Below, piece after piece: positions 51,624 through 59,581 of a DNA stretch of 64,000 nucleotides; the stretch's first letter is position 1, and every line of letters begins with the position of its first letter. The position numbers and the translations under genes are program-made. The stretch lies in assembly GCF_005938085.1 (NCBI RefSeq), contig NZ_SMZK01000002.1:62001-126000 (forward strand). Reading direction: 5' to 3'. Source of the stretch: Haloterrigena sp. H1 (GTDB lineage: Archaea; Halobacteriota; Halobacteria; Halobacteriales; Natrialbaceae). The notes under the pieces were generated by a model. The model saw only the letters and a list, made by a program, of their open reading frames with translations. It was not told the origin of the DNA and did no database searches.

Positions 51624-52595
51624 TCATTGAACTTCAGTACCTGCTCGGAAACTCGTGAGGTCATCGATACGCTCTTCGAGCGCTTCGATTTCCTGTCGCA
51701 GTTCCTCAGCTTCTGTCTCCTCGCTGGCAGCAAGTCGATCTTTCAATCCCTGAAGGCGTGACTCCTTGACATCGTCGTCGACCTCCGCCTTGCGAACATA
51801 CTCGCTCTCATCGATCTCATAAACATCGGACTCAGTGAGTGTCGTCACCTCGAGTGCTTCGTCAACCTTCTGGCGATCAACGCTCATGACGCGCTCACGG
51901 TCGATCCCTTCCGCCTCAAGCATTGAGAGGACGCCCTCATCGTCTTTGAGTGAGCGATTGCGGCGACTCGTGCGCTGGACCGAGCCGTATTGACCAGCAA
52001 CAGGCCGGTCGTGATGAAGCCGTGAGAGAAGCACATCGGCGACCTCCTGGCGAAAGTCGTTAGCATCACGCTGGACATCCGACAGCAGCGTGTAGAGATT
52101 CACCAGTGTGGCCGTCTCCAACCCAGGCAGGTCAGTTACGTCGTGGCGCTCGAGCGCATCAATCAGTAGCAGCGCATCCGAGTAGACGTCCAGACCGTCG
52201 GGTTCGGTGCGGTCATCGTCGGTGTCTGGTTCGTGTGCTGTGTCGGCCAATTGGGTCGTTGTCGGCCCGTCTGTCTCGGCGATCACACCCGCGTCCTCGT
52301 CGATCTCGAACCGAGGATGGACGCTCAACACCGCTGGATACGGGTCCGCATCTGGCGGCAGCCGGTCGAGATCGAACCCATCGTGCGCGGTCTGTATCTG
52401 ATGGTAGAGTGTCTCGAACTGATCGCGTTGGAGCGGACGCTTCTCGTTCGACTCGTCAAACTGGACGATAACGCGGTGTTCTTGGGCATCTGTGATATGG
52501 ATGCGGGAGTGCGACAGTGGTGTGATCAGTGTCGCGTCCGCCGGCAGCTCATCCAGATGCTCGAGAAGCGTGTGCCAACTGACGCTGAATGGCAT
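51624..52595 (-). CDS. Hypothetical haloarchaeal protein with C-terminal coiled coil
   Basis: The 323-residue very acidic protein has an N-terminal alpha/beta domain (FSVSWHTLLEHLDELPADAT, HRVIVQFDESNE), a linker, a helical middle domain (LPGLETATLVNLYTLLSDVQ, VADVLLSRLHHDRPVAGQYG) and a C-terminal coiled coil (RLAASEETEAEELRQEIEAL). The H-D-RPVAGQYG-S-V motif looks conserved but I cannot name the family. No operon partner. The dispersed element copy 6 lies upstream of its start. Confidence 0.65.
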   Translation of the reverse strand: MPFSVSWHTLLEHLDELPADATLITPLSHSRIHITDAQEHRVIVQFDESNEKRPLQRDQFETLYHQIQTAHDGFDLDRLPPDADPYPAVLSVHPRFEIDEDAGVIAETDGPTTTQLADTAHEPDTDDDRTEPDGLDVYSDALLLIDALERHDVTDLPGLETATLVNLYTLLSDVQRDANDFRQEVADVLLSRLHHDRPVAGQYGSVQRTSRRNRSLKDDEGVLSMLEAEGIDRERVMSVDRQKVDEALEVTTLTESDVYEIDESEYVRKAEVDDDVKESRLQGLKDRLAASEETEAEELRQEIEALEERIDDLTSFRAGTEVQ

Positions 52596-52685
52596 ACGGG
52601 GGAATTACGCGCCGTCCCGACTAAACCTTGTTCTCGGCGGGTAGCAGAGAGTACCTCTACTGGTTTGGTTCATCGACTGCTGCGG

Positions 52686-52712
52686 TGAATTAGACGGTAA
52701 GTAGATGTGCGA
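52686..52712 (+). repeat. Dispersed element, copy 6 (right end only)
   Basis: GTGAATTAGACGGTAAGTAG continuing ATGTGCG matches 7683-7706 (GTGAATTAGCCGGTAAGTAG...) at all but one position. The opposite TCATAGAA end is not recognisable upstream. Confidence 0.55.
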
Positions 52713-52852
52713 ACTGAACATTACATTTCTCGATTCAGTATAAATAACTTAGAGAACAGAGACCTGATCTCTATCGCCAGAAAGACGCCAAAACCTAAGT
52801 CTCCCACAACAGCAAAATAATTTACGTTTGTTTTGATAATTACCACAGAAAG

Positions 52853-53320
52853 ATGACTTCATCTCGGCGCAAGTTCATGGCTGCGGGAGGTAGTTTGCTT
52901 TCAACTCTCTTTGGAGGATGTTTAACTCACATTCCTAATTACCCAATGCTTACATTAAGAATAAATAATTTTGATGATGAAAAACACTGGGTGAGGGTTG
53001 AGTTTTATAGAGAGAATCAGAATGAACGAAGCGAAGCAATCGCGTTTGATCGGGAGTTTGAACTCCAGGCACGCCCAGAAGATCGTCCTACATATACTCT
53101 AAAAAAGCAGAATGTGGTTAAGAGCCAACCGTATATTGTTCGTGTTAGTCTGATAGATCTGCCTGCAATACGCGAAGAATACAGATTTTATCCGGATTGT
53201 GATGAAAGCGGCGAGTCATCAGAGGCCCTCTATATTAATATTAAAGAAGAAGAATATAATCAGCACCCATCGATTTTATTCGACCAGAACGTGTGTAGCG
53301 AAAATTCTTGGTGGTATTAA
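52853..53320 (+). CDS. Tat-exported lipoprotein, hypothetical
   Basis: The 155-residue protein has MTSSRRKFMAAGGSLLSTLF then GGC: a twin-arginine signal (SRRKFM) with lipobox Cys at residue 23. The mature domain is beta-rich (PMLTLRINNFDDEKHWVRVE, YIVRVSLIDLPAIREEYRFY). The gene is much more AT-rich (TATAT, AATAA runs) than the rest of the window, which suggests separate origin. The upstream 52713-52852 is similarly AT-rich and probably its promoter. Confidence 0.78.
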   Translation: MTSSRRKFMAAGGSLLSTLFGGCLTHIPNYPMLTLRINNFDDEKHWVRVEFYRENQNERSEAIAFDREFELQARPEDRPTYTLKKQNVVKSQPYIVRVSLIDLPAIREEYRFYPDCDESGESSEALYINIKEEEYNQHPSILFDQNVCSENSWWY

Positions 53321-53398
53321 GTGCGAACCTATAGAGAGTCACAGAAAAACCGACCGATAAATAGGTATGCGTACTCCTCAATCAGGGATCATACATCT

Positions 53399-53572
53399 CT
53401 ATACCCGGTTACTCAATCCAGTTCCGATTGCAGCACCAAATGCCACTCCAAGTGCGATCCACAGTCCGATATTATCCGTAACAGAACCGATAGCGACCCC
53501 GATTACGATCCCAATCGCCATTCCTACCCCCACGTCTTTTCCGCTCGATGCTGTCTCACTTTCCTCGCTCAT
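53399..53572 (-). CDS. Glycine-zipper small membrane protein
   Basis: A 57-residue product, MSEESETASSGKDVGVGMAI... ending TGLSNRV. After an acidic 15-residue head it has two helices with GxxxG-type spacing (GVGMAIGIVIGVAIGSV and ALGVAFGAAIGTGL). This is a glycine-zipper pattern seen in small membrane proteins that self-associate. ATG 53572 is the only good start. Open reading frames on the opposite strand here are Pro/Ile-rich shadows. Confidence 0.7.
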   Translation of the reverse strand: MSEESETASSGKDVGVGMAIGIVIGVAIGSVTDNIGLWIALGVAFGAAIGTGLSNRV

Positions 53573-53804
53573 GTACTATCACGTGACTTTAGAAGGTGGT
53601 AAGTCCACCGTCTGTACTTGTCGATTCAGAGCCCTCAATATGGACAGTGTGAACAGTTCGATGACTCTCTACGGAGAGAACTTATTGAGCAGGGCGAGTC
53701 CAACACAGACGAACACGTAGATGTATCCCACCTGGTACAGAAAGTGACAGAACCGTAATGTGACGCCAGACCACCCCGTCCGCAGAAGTTGGTATACGCC
53801 GGTG

Positions 53805-54116
53805 ATGGATGCCGGCGCACTCGCGCCGGAGAAATCGATATCAACCCGAAGTCAACTCCGATTCGTCCACCGAAACGAGTCTGCAGCAGAACAGGATTCA
53901 ATCAATCGCATCGCACAGGTCTACCGGCATTCCGACGGTTATCCCGAGAGCGTCCTCCAAGACCTCGCTCAACTCAAGTACCTGCTCGAGAAGACACGAA
54001 CGGAACGTGGACCCAGCTACGCTACTGCGCAGTTCATATTCCTCGAGATGCTCTCGAGTATGGGCCTCTACGTTGACGAAGGGCAATCACCACGAAAAGC
54101 GCAGTTCAGGTATTAG
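53805..54116 (+). CDS. Hypothetical haloarchaeal protein
   Basis: The 103-residue protein from ATG 53805 (MDAGALAPEKSISTRSQLRF) has INRIAQVYRHSDGYPESVLQ and FIFLEMLSSMGLYVDEGQSP. The core VYRHSDGYP-x-x-VL is recurrent in haloarchaeal accessory proteins. A GTG at 53760 would add 15 residues. Two other overlapping frames here are shadows. No known function. Confidence 0.65.
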   Translation: MDAGALAPEKSISTRSQLRFVHRNESAAEQDSINRIAQVYRHSDGYPESVLQDLAQLKYLLEKTRTERGPSYATAQFIFLEMLSSMGLYVDEGQSPRKAQFRY

Positions 54117-54189
54117 ACTGCTATCGCTACTGTTTGATTATTTGAGCTAGGGAAAATTATTTGAGTCGTATAGTACAAGTGGTAGTACG

Positions 54190-54729
54190 ATGTCTGAATC
54201 AAATCCAAGGTCATGGGAGGAAGACATGAGTGGCCGTGAGCGTATCCGGTACGTCGTAGAATTATTGGAAGAGCCTACGCCAGTGCAGGAAATCGCAGAC
54301 CGGGCGAACGTTTCACGCACAACAGCCGACGATGAACTCCAGCGACTGCAGAGCGATGACTGGGTTACAGAGACGACTGTCAATGGAACAAAAGCGTATG
54401 ATCTGAATCCCGTTCGGATGCTCTTCGATGAGGTCACCAATCTAATCGAGAAGCATTCACGCGACGAACTGGAGAGCCAACTCACAGATTTGAAACAAGA
54501 GCAGGAAGAGTTGGCAGACGAGTATGCCGTCCAATCACTCAACGAGTTTCGGGAGCAATTCGCTGCAGACGAACTCTCGGCTGACGAGCTTCGTGAACGC
54601 CGCAACGTGATCGCGACGTGGGAGTCGATCAACACGGAACTCGGGCTCGTGAAGCATGCATTGCAGTTATATGGTGATGTGGTTGAACTCTCCTCACCCA
54701 AAACAGACTCACACTCGGCACTCGTCTAA
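54190..54729 (+). CDS. DUF7342-type HTH protein, first gene of the second two-gene module
   Basis: The 179-residue protein starts MSESNPRSWEEDMSGRERIR, with a winged helix (about 18-75: VQEIADRANVSRTTADDELQ) and a helical coiled-coil region (LTDLKQEQEELADEYAVQSL, LREFREQ-like). It is a full-length paralogue of 25649-26203 with the same S-x-D/E-ELS-ADE-RER-x-VI-WE block. The stop overlaps the ATG of the partner gene by one base (TAATG), showing translational coupling. Likely antitoxin-like regulator, by inference. Confidence 0.77.
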   Translation: MSESNPRSWEEDMSGRERIRYVVELLEEPTPVQEIADRANVSRTTADDELQRLQSDDWVTETTVNGTKAYDLNPVRMLFDEVTNLIEKHSRDELESQLTDLKQEQEELADEYAVQSLNEFREQFAADELSADELRERRNVIATWESINTELGLVKHALQLYGDVVELSSPKTDSHSALV

Positions 54730-55238
54730 TGGTTGTCTTTCTCGCTAACCGGAAGAACTTGCAGAGTAAGCGGCTTCACGACCGTATCCAGAATCGACTC
54801 AGCAGCGAGTTCGACAATGTTCGTCGACGACGTTCCGAACCGCGTGAAGCTGGCCCGTATCGGGTCGTCGGCGAAGTAAACCCACGACAGCACCTTGGCG
54901 ACGGCAACTATCCAGCAACAGTAGCTCGCATCGAGATCGGCTTTCAACTGCAGACCGGAGACCCATACGAGTACTACTGGTTCAACTGGATCGAACCAGA
55001 ACAAAACCTACTCGTCGGCTGGCATCAGGACGATACGCATGACGGCCTTGGGCCGGTTCATTTGCAAGTCAACGATGGCTCAATGGCTGTCACTCATCAA
55101 CCGGCGCAGTTTGTTGACTCACATCCGCTTGATGTCGTCGCACACAGGCTTGCAGCTCTTCCAGATGCAGTCTCAGCTGTTGAGTGGGAGAACGGACACC
55201 CTGCTGGACTCGACTCATCTGTCCCTGTCACCAAGTGA
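54729..55238 (+). CDS. Conserved partner protein of the DUF7342-type HTH module, second copy
   Basis: The 169-residue protein starts MVVFLANRKNLQSKRLHDRI, matching MVLFLAGGRGFTRREGLRRL of the first copy. The signature LLVGWHQDDTHDGLGPVHLQ occurs at about 96-115 and is followed by HQPAQFVDSHPLDVVAHRLA. It is longer than the 26210 protein by about 20 residues at the C-terminus. Trp, His and Asp residues of the signature are kept in both copies although the remainder is only weakly similar, pointing to function. No named family known to me. Confidence 0.67.
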   Translation: MVVFLANRKNLQSKRLHDRIQNRLSSEFDNVRRRRSEPREAGPYRVVGEVNPRQHLGDGNYPATVARIEIGFQLQTGDPYEYYWFNWIEPEQNLLVGWHQDDTHDGLGPVHLQVNDGSMAVTHQPAQFVDSHPLDVVAHRLAALPDAVSAVEWENGHPAGLDSSVPVTK

Positions 55239-55329
55239 ACCGTCACGGGGTTGGCCCCAACACATCCGACCTGTTCCGCCTGTAGAGATCGACACAACTG
55301 CTTAACTAACAGCTCTTCAGCTGCTCGAG

Positions 55330-55372
55330 TCCAGCGTATTTTTGAGACCCCCAGAGGGGCGGAGGTCTTCTC
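55330..55372. promoter_or_regulatory. CCCCCAGA leader motif before the ArdC-like gene
   Basis: GTATTTTTGAGACCCCCAGA followed by GGGGCGGAGGTC. The C5-AGA-G4 core can form a short hairpin. The same arrangement (TATTTTCTCACCCCCAGATG with G-rich follow-up) precedes the gene at 23947. It may be a conserved promoter or leader of plasmid genes. Confidence 0.4.
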
Positions 55373-55416
55373 GAGTTCAGTTCGGTTCGATTCGACTCGA
55401 GAAGCACTGATCAAAC

Positions 55417-56274
55417 ATGGCTACGAGCAGCAGCTCCCGGGAAACGTTCGACGATTCGGACACCCGGCACGACGAGATGCACAGCACGATCGAAACATGG
55501 ATCCAGGACCTCGTCAATGAGGTCGATGACGCCGTCTCAAGCGAGCAGTTCACAGAGTGGTTGGACGTTCAGAGCCGCTTCCACGACTACTCCCACCGGA
55601 ACACGCTGTTGATCAAACTTCAGTGTCCAGAGGCAACGCGCGTTGCCGGCTATCGAACGTGGCAAAACGCGTTTGATCGACACGTCAAAGAAGGGGAGAC
55701 AGCGATCTGGATCTGGGCACCCATCATCGCAAAGCAGTGTCCCGACTGCGGAAACTCGCCGTCGTATCACGAGCGCAGTGACTGTGAATACGATGAAACC
55801 CCTCCGGACAGTTGGGAAAAAGGACTCGTGGGCTTTCGGCCAGCACCCGTCTTCGATATCTCACAGACTGACGGCGAGCCACTGTCCGACCTCGAGACCG
55901 AAGCAAAGGGACAGGCTGACGAGTTGGTCCCCGCACTCCTCGAGGCAGCAAACTCACTCGAGGTAGACGTAGAGGTCGTACCACACCAGGGCTGGTCGCA
56001 TGGGAGTGCCAAGGGAATCTGTGAGTACCACCCTCAAGAGCAGCCACGCGTCGCCGTCCGTGATCGCGAGAACGACGCTGACCTCGCCGTCACGCTCGTT
56101 CACGAGTACGCGCATGCGTTGTTACACAGTGGCGTCGACGATGAAGCTGAGCGATCGAAGCGCGAACTCGAGGCCGAAGCAGTCGGCTACATCGTTGGAC
56201 GGTCCGATCAAGCTTGTGCGAGAAAGAGGTGTCATTTAGCGCATACAATGCGACTGATCTTGCCAAAGTCCTAA
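55417..56274 (+). pseudogene. ArdC-like/ImmA-IrrE-type zinc peptidase gene, 3' end replaced
   Basis: Residues 1-130 resemble the ArdC N-terminal single-strand DNA-binding domain (FTEWLDVQSRFHDYSHRNTL, VAGYRTWQNAFDRHVKEGET, IWIWAPIIAKQCPDCG). Residues about 200-265 form an ImmA/IrrE-like metallopeptidase with HEYAHALLH (HExxH) and ELEAEAVGYIVGR. Intact relatives continue well past this point. Here the match ends at about 56214 and the last 20 residues come from read-through of orc1/cdc6 DNA in another frame. The gene is thus truncated by a deletion; the zinc site itself is intact. Confidence 0.75.
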
Positions 56275-56783
56275 AACAGCGTGAGTCAGTTGCCTTTCAC
56301 GACGGTGTCCTTGAGGAGGGCGTTATTGAGATGTGTGCCGCGTACGGAGCGAAAGATTCCGGTGACGCCCGGCAGGCACTGGACCTGCTGCTCGAAAGTG
56401 GCGACATCGCTCGCGAGAGGAACGTGGATCATGTAGCAGAGGAGTATGTCGCCCAAGCTCGTGAGCGACTACAGACTGATCAAGTAATAGAAGGCATTAT
56501 CAACTACTCATACCACGGACAACTGGTTCTGTGGGCACTAACGTTGCTCCAAGAACAGGGTAAAACACCGTCTCGAACACGAGAGATTCGCGAACCTTAC
56601 GAGATGCTCTGTGAACGGGAAGGTAACGATCCCGTCTCAGACCGAGCTGTTCGTGAGTATCTTGCCGAACTCGAGACATTGGGAATCATCAAATCGGCAG
56701 AGATCAATCGCGGTAAAAGTGGCGGAAAGTTCAAAAAAACACGAATTGAATCAGTCGACCTCGAGCGTGAAAGCAGGTCTTGA
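56214..56783 (+). pseudogene. Orc1/Cdc6 replication initiator, C-terminal part only
   Basis: About 185 residues match the end of haloarchaeal Orc1/Cdc6: FSAYNATDLAKVLKQRESVA and FHDGVLEEGVIEMCAAYGAK (lid region), SGDARQALDLLLESGDIARE (sensor 2), then the winged helix with YEMLCEREGNDPVSDRAVRE and LGIIKSAEINRGKSGG. Walker A and B and the N-terminal half are missing. There is no sensible start (a TTG only). The junction with the ArdC-like gene at about 56214 indicates an in-place deletion. It directly precedes the origin recognition boxes. Confidence 0.85.
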
Positions 56784-56816
56784 AGAGTTGATAGAAACGA
56801 CACCGTGATAGACAGA

Positions 56817-57117
56817 CCCCACTGCTTCCGTTGTTAGGACTGACTGTTCAGTTACAGAATGTAATCTACCACACCCCTTTCACAGTCAATGAGAGAGAAG
56901 GTGAGCTTACCCCCACCCCACTGCTTCCGCTGTTAAGAGTTGATGGACTTGTGCAGGTAGCTCTTCTACGGTCGAACAACCATCTATATTCTTACGGTAG
57001 TATTAAGTATAAACAGTAATAACCAGAACCGTAGGTTGCTCAACACCGAACAATAAATTATCCTCCTGACATGGAGGATATGCCCTTGTTCAATCGCTAA
57101 CAGCGGAAGCAGTGGGG
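56817..57117. other. Replication origin with three origin recognition boxes
   Basis: The 20-bp box CCCCACTGCTTCCGYTGTTA occurs at 56817-56836 (T) and 56916-56935 (C) on the plus strand and at 57098-57117 inverted (C). The interval between the second and third contains a strongly AT-rich stretch (56985-57060) suited as duplex-unwinding element. Inverted boxes around an AT-rich element next to orc1/cdc6 is the standard haloarchaeal origin layout. No intact initiator is in this window, so one encoded elsewhere would have to act here. Confidence 0.85.
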
Positions 57118-57187
57118 TGAGTGAGTCAGCACATCAATTGTGGTGAACTGCTTACCAGATAGATCTGTTTTCAGTCGCATACGGTTG

Positions 57188-57694
57188 TTATTTCTCAACA
57201 ATGGGGCGAAGTGTGTCCAGAATAATACCTGCTTCTAACGATGAGATCTCCTGCTCTCGGGCCACAATTCGATGAGTTACTGATCCATCAGCATATTCCC
57301 GAGCATACTCGAGAGCGACCGCAAGCCCATCCAAGCCGTGGCGTTCGATGTACGTATCAATATCATTATCCCTCTCTCGGCGTGCAATCGCCTCGATCAA
57401 TGCTGGCGCGATCTGCCGCTGAACATCATCCTGTACCAGTTGGAGATCGATCTCACGAGCTGCATATCGTGCCGGTCGTCTCTCGTTCGACTGCTCAATG
57501 AATCCTGCAGATTCGAGATCGTTGATATAGTCGTAGGCAGTCCGCTGTGGAATCTCAAGGGAGTCGACGATATCGTCGATGGTGGTGTCCGCATTATGAC
57601 GAATGTAGGTGTAGATCCACGCTTTCCGGGCGTTCCTGAGGAGTTCAAACGCTTCTCCTCCGGTATCGAGGCGGTCGATAAGTGCTCCTCGCAA
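57188..57694 (-). CDS. HTH transcriptional regulator (DUF7437-like)
   Basis: The 168-residue protein has a winged helix at about 15-75 (NARKAWIYTYIRHNADTTID, SLEIPQRTAYDYINDLESAG) and a C-terminal helical domain (VQRQIAPALIEAIARRERDN, IERHGLDGLAVALEYAREYA). This two-part layout is common among haloarchaeal regulators encoded near orc genes. It faces the origin. Possibly controls replication or copy number, as an inference from position only. Confidence 0.75.
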   Translation of the reverse strand: MRGALIDRLDTGGEAFELLRNARKAWIYTYIRHNADTTIDDIVDSLEIPQRTAYDYINDLESAGFIEQSNERRPARYAAREIDLQLVQDDVQRQIAPALIEAIARRERDNDIDTYIERHGLDGLAVALEYAREYADGSVTHRIVAREQEISSLEAGIILDTLRPIVEK

Positions 57695-58030
57695 ACTCTA
57701 TTTTCTCCTCGTAGCCGACTTGAGAGAGTTGAATCTGGACGAAAAACGATGCTGCTGAGTATTACTGTGAGTATTAACTAAAGACGGATGCACACCAGGA
57801 TATAGACTGCATCGTGCACTCAGTCAACTCAATGATCTTGAGGGCGATCAGCTGACTGACGCAGACAGAGAACGAATCGAGATAGCACGGTGCTCTTGGA
57901 GAAAGTGAGTCTTCTCACTCGACCAGAGCGTGGTGAACCTACTGATACCCACATTGATTCCTAACCGAGCGGGGCATAGAATCGGTCACGGACCCATTTG
58001 ACGCTGTAGTGAACGGTCAGTACAAGCGGA
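57695..58030. other. 336-bp intergenic region
   Basis: I see no gene or clear signal. A run resembling coding sequence (GACGCAGACAGAGAACGAATC near 57860) has stops in all frames nearby and may be an old relic. Confidence 0.35.
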
Positions 58031-58225
58031 CTATTGAGCATCTTTTCGGTGCACGTACGAATCCTCGAGAGCAAGGATCCACTTTGTATGTAGCTCATCA
58101 CCTGTTGCATTTCCTGGGAAAAACACACACTTGTCAGCTTCACCCGGGTCTTCGATTACGACATGGATAAGTTCATTTTGGTCCGAAGTGTCGGTTGAAG
58201 GGACGTTTTCAGGTATTCTACCCAT
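58031..58225 (-). CDS. DUF7511-type small protein
   Basis: A 64-residue product with NELIHVVIEDPGEADKCVFF and GDELHTKWILALEDSYVHRK, the two conserved segments of haloarchaeal DUF7511 (a strand pair followed by a helix with W-I-x-A-x-E-x-S-Y-V). Soluble and acidic; function unknown. A second frame on the same strand (57961-58143) is a shadow. Confidence 0.65.
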   Translation of the reverse strand: MGRIPENVPSTDTSDQNELIHVVIEDPGEADKCVFFPGNATGDELHTKWILALEDSYVHRKDAQ

Positions 58226-58369
58226 GTCATGTCAGCACACGCCCCCTGAGGTGAAAAACCTTACATATGAACAATAAGATGCAGGTCTTAAGACAATAAT
58301 AGTGATTTCTCTTTATGAGTCTATACGCACTGATATATCTGTGTGGGCGTTGCGGCCCAATTATATTGA

Positions 58370-58534
58370 ATGAGCAACATTCGGACTGGACAGGAGATCG
58401 TCGCCATCTGTTCTAACTGTGAGGCCGTTTATCCAGCTATTCGGCTGCCTGATGAGAAAATAAGACGTAAGGGAAGGTATCCGCATTGTCGGTGTGGGAT
58501 TAAATCCCTTGTCGAAATTAAAAGCGAACAGTAA
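58370..58534 (+). CDS. Small zinc-ribbon protein
   Basis: A 54-residue product, MSNIRTGQEIVAICSNCEAV... ending EIKSEQ. CSNC at about 14-17 and CRCG at about 41-43 give a zinc ribbon, followed by a basic stretch (KIRRKGRYPH). A TATATTG stretch precedes the start, consistent with a leaderless transcript. It is one of several such microproteins in this part of the window. No family name. Confidence 0.55.
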   Translation: MSNIRTGQEIVAICSNCEAVYPAIRLPDEKIRRKGRYPHCRCGIKSLVEIKSEQ

Positions 58535-58667
58535 GTATCTGTAGCTACCGCGAGCGCGGTGTCTGAGAACTGCAGTAGAGCCAGAAATCCCAAATAAGCA
58601 GTAAGTGAAGGGAATAGAAATCGAAGATTGCTGTTGAACGAGTTCCTTAAGCGCTTAGCTGTTGCTC

Positions 58668-58862
58668 CTACATCTCTACGTCTTCGAGAACTGTTGCATC
58701 GTTACTGAGAATACGAAAATCGCCGTCGCCACATGTACAAGTGCCATCTCTCCCGTTCCCAATAGGCCGGATTTCGCCGTCAGGGCCGAGCCGGACTGCG
58801 TGAGCGGTTCCACAATTTTCACATACGGCTGCTGCCCGCTGGTTCTCGCTGTCTTCGGTCAT
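58668..58862 (-). CDS. Small zinc-binding protein
   Basis: From ATG 58862 the product is 64 residues, MTEDSENQRAAAVCENCGTA then HAVRLGPDGEI and CTCGDGDFRILSNDATVLED. CENC and CTCG provide a four-cysteine site. The earlier ATG at 58886 adds eight residues. This zinc-ribbon layout is frequent in haloarchaea; function unknown. Confidence 0.65.
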   Translation of the reverse strand: MTEDSENQRAAAVCENCGTAHAVRLGPDGEIRPIGNGRDGTCTCGDGDFRILSNDATVLEDVEM

Positions 58863-59007
58863 CTCTACAGAACCTATTGCGTGCATTTGTGTTAACTATT
58901 GTCTATGTGTGAAGAGAACGAACGGAGAGATGATCAGTACACACATGTACTTACGTGAACTCGGTGTCCGAGATCACAGACAGGGACAGCAGGCGATCTC
59001 GCGTTAG

Positions 59008-59244
59008 CGATAAGTACAGGTAAATCACTTATTGATGAAACTGAAATCAGTACCACCACAGTCGGGACATGAGTCCCAATTTTTCGGTAGAGGGTCGATA
59101 CTACTCGCCGCCTGTAAAACGAACTTACAGCTATCGCACTCGATGTATCCGTCCAATCCTAGATGCATATTAGTCCTATTTCTACATGCCTCTTTTCACA
59201 AAGTGATTTGGTATGAACGGATAGAAGTCAACACTCAGTTTGCA
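59008..59244 (-). repeat. ~237-bp duplicated block, 59-kb copy
   Basis: Reverse complement of the block at 36883-37119, nearly identical throughout. The edges are sharp: left and right neighbours differ from those at 37 kb. One end is the GGTAAGTACAGG-like motif also found in the dispersed elements. Confidence 0.85.
59025..59168 (-). CDS. Zinc-ribbon microprotein (47 residues), intact copy
   Basis: ATG at 59168 opens a frame reading MHLGLDGYIECDSCKFVLQA, then SSIDPLPKNWDSCPDCGGTD and FSFINK, with TGA at 59025-59027. Two Cys pairs (CDSC at 11-14, CPDC at 34-37) make a zinc ribbon. The same gene at 36959 has TAG instead of TGG for Trp31. It is one of the CPxCG-type microproteins known from haloarchaea; no specific function. 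Confidence 0.75.
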   Translation of the reverse strand: MHLGLDGYIECDSCKFVLQAASSIDPLPKNWDSCPDCGGTDFSFINK

Positions 59245-59581
59245 TCCCTATTGATCGGCCAATTCACCATCGAAGTGGGTGTAACCAACACCGTGGAAAG
59301 AGTTCTATCTGTACTTCCGAGGTTTAGCTTCGGCAGTTGATTTTCGGCCAGAGAACGCCTCAGCTGAGATATGACGAACAATGTGATACGCAGTCAGGCC
59401 GAAGGACTACAGTTTCTCAGTAGCTACCGTTCAGCATTCACGACTCGGGTAGATGGATCAACATGGCCGAAAAACGAACGGACATGGCTGAACGCAGGCC
59501 GGTACTTCCGGGGCCTGCTGCGCCCCGGAAGTCCCAACACCATATAATTCTCAACAACTGACTAACGTCTGTCCTCGGCGT
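59245..59581. other. 337-bp intergenic region ending in a hairpin
   Basis: No gene supported. Near its right side is an 11-bp perfect inverted repeat (59504-59532). A short motif CTATCTGTACTTCCG at about 59306 resembles the ends of the dispersed elements. Confidence 0.4.
59504..59532. terminator. Stem-loop downstream of the Tat protein gene
   Basis: ACTTCCGGGGC (59504-59514) pairs perfectly with GCCCCGGAAGT (59522-59532) around a 7-nt loop. It lies 50 bp beyond the stop of the minus-strand gene at 59582, so it may stabilise or end that transcript. No T-run follows on the minus strand, so the terminator role is tentative. Confidence 0.45.

Noticed and set aside
53367..53720. Pro/Ile-rich plus-strand ORF
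   Set aside because: It is antisense to the glycine-zipper gene at 53399-53572, whose regular GxxxG pattern is far more plausible.
59504..59532. Hairpin as a rho-independent-style terminator with T-run
   Set aside because: The stem is perfect, but no T-run follows in the direction of the minus-strand gene; kept only as a tentative transcript-end structure.
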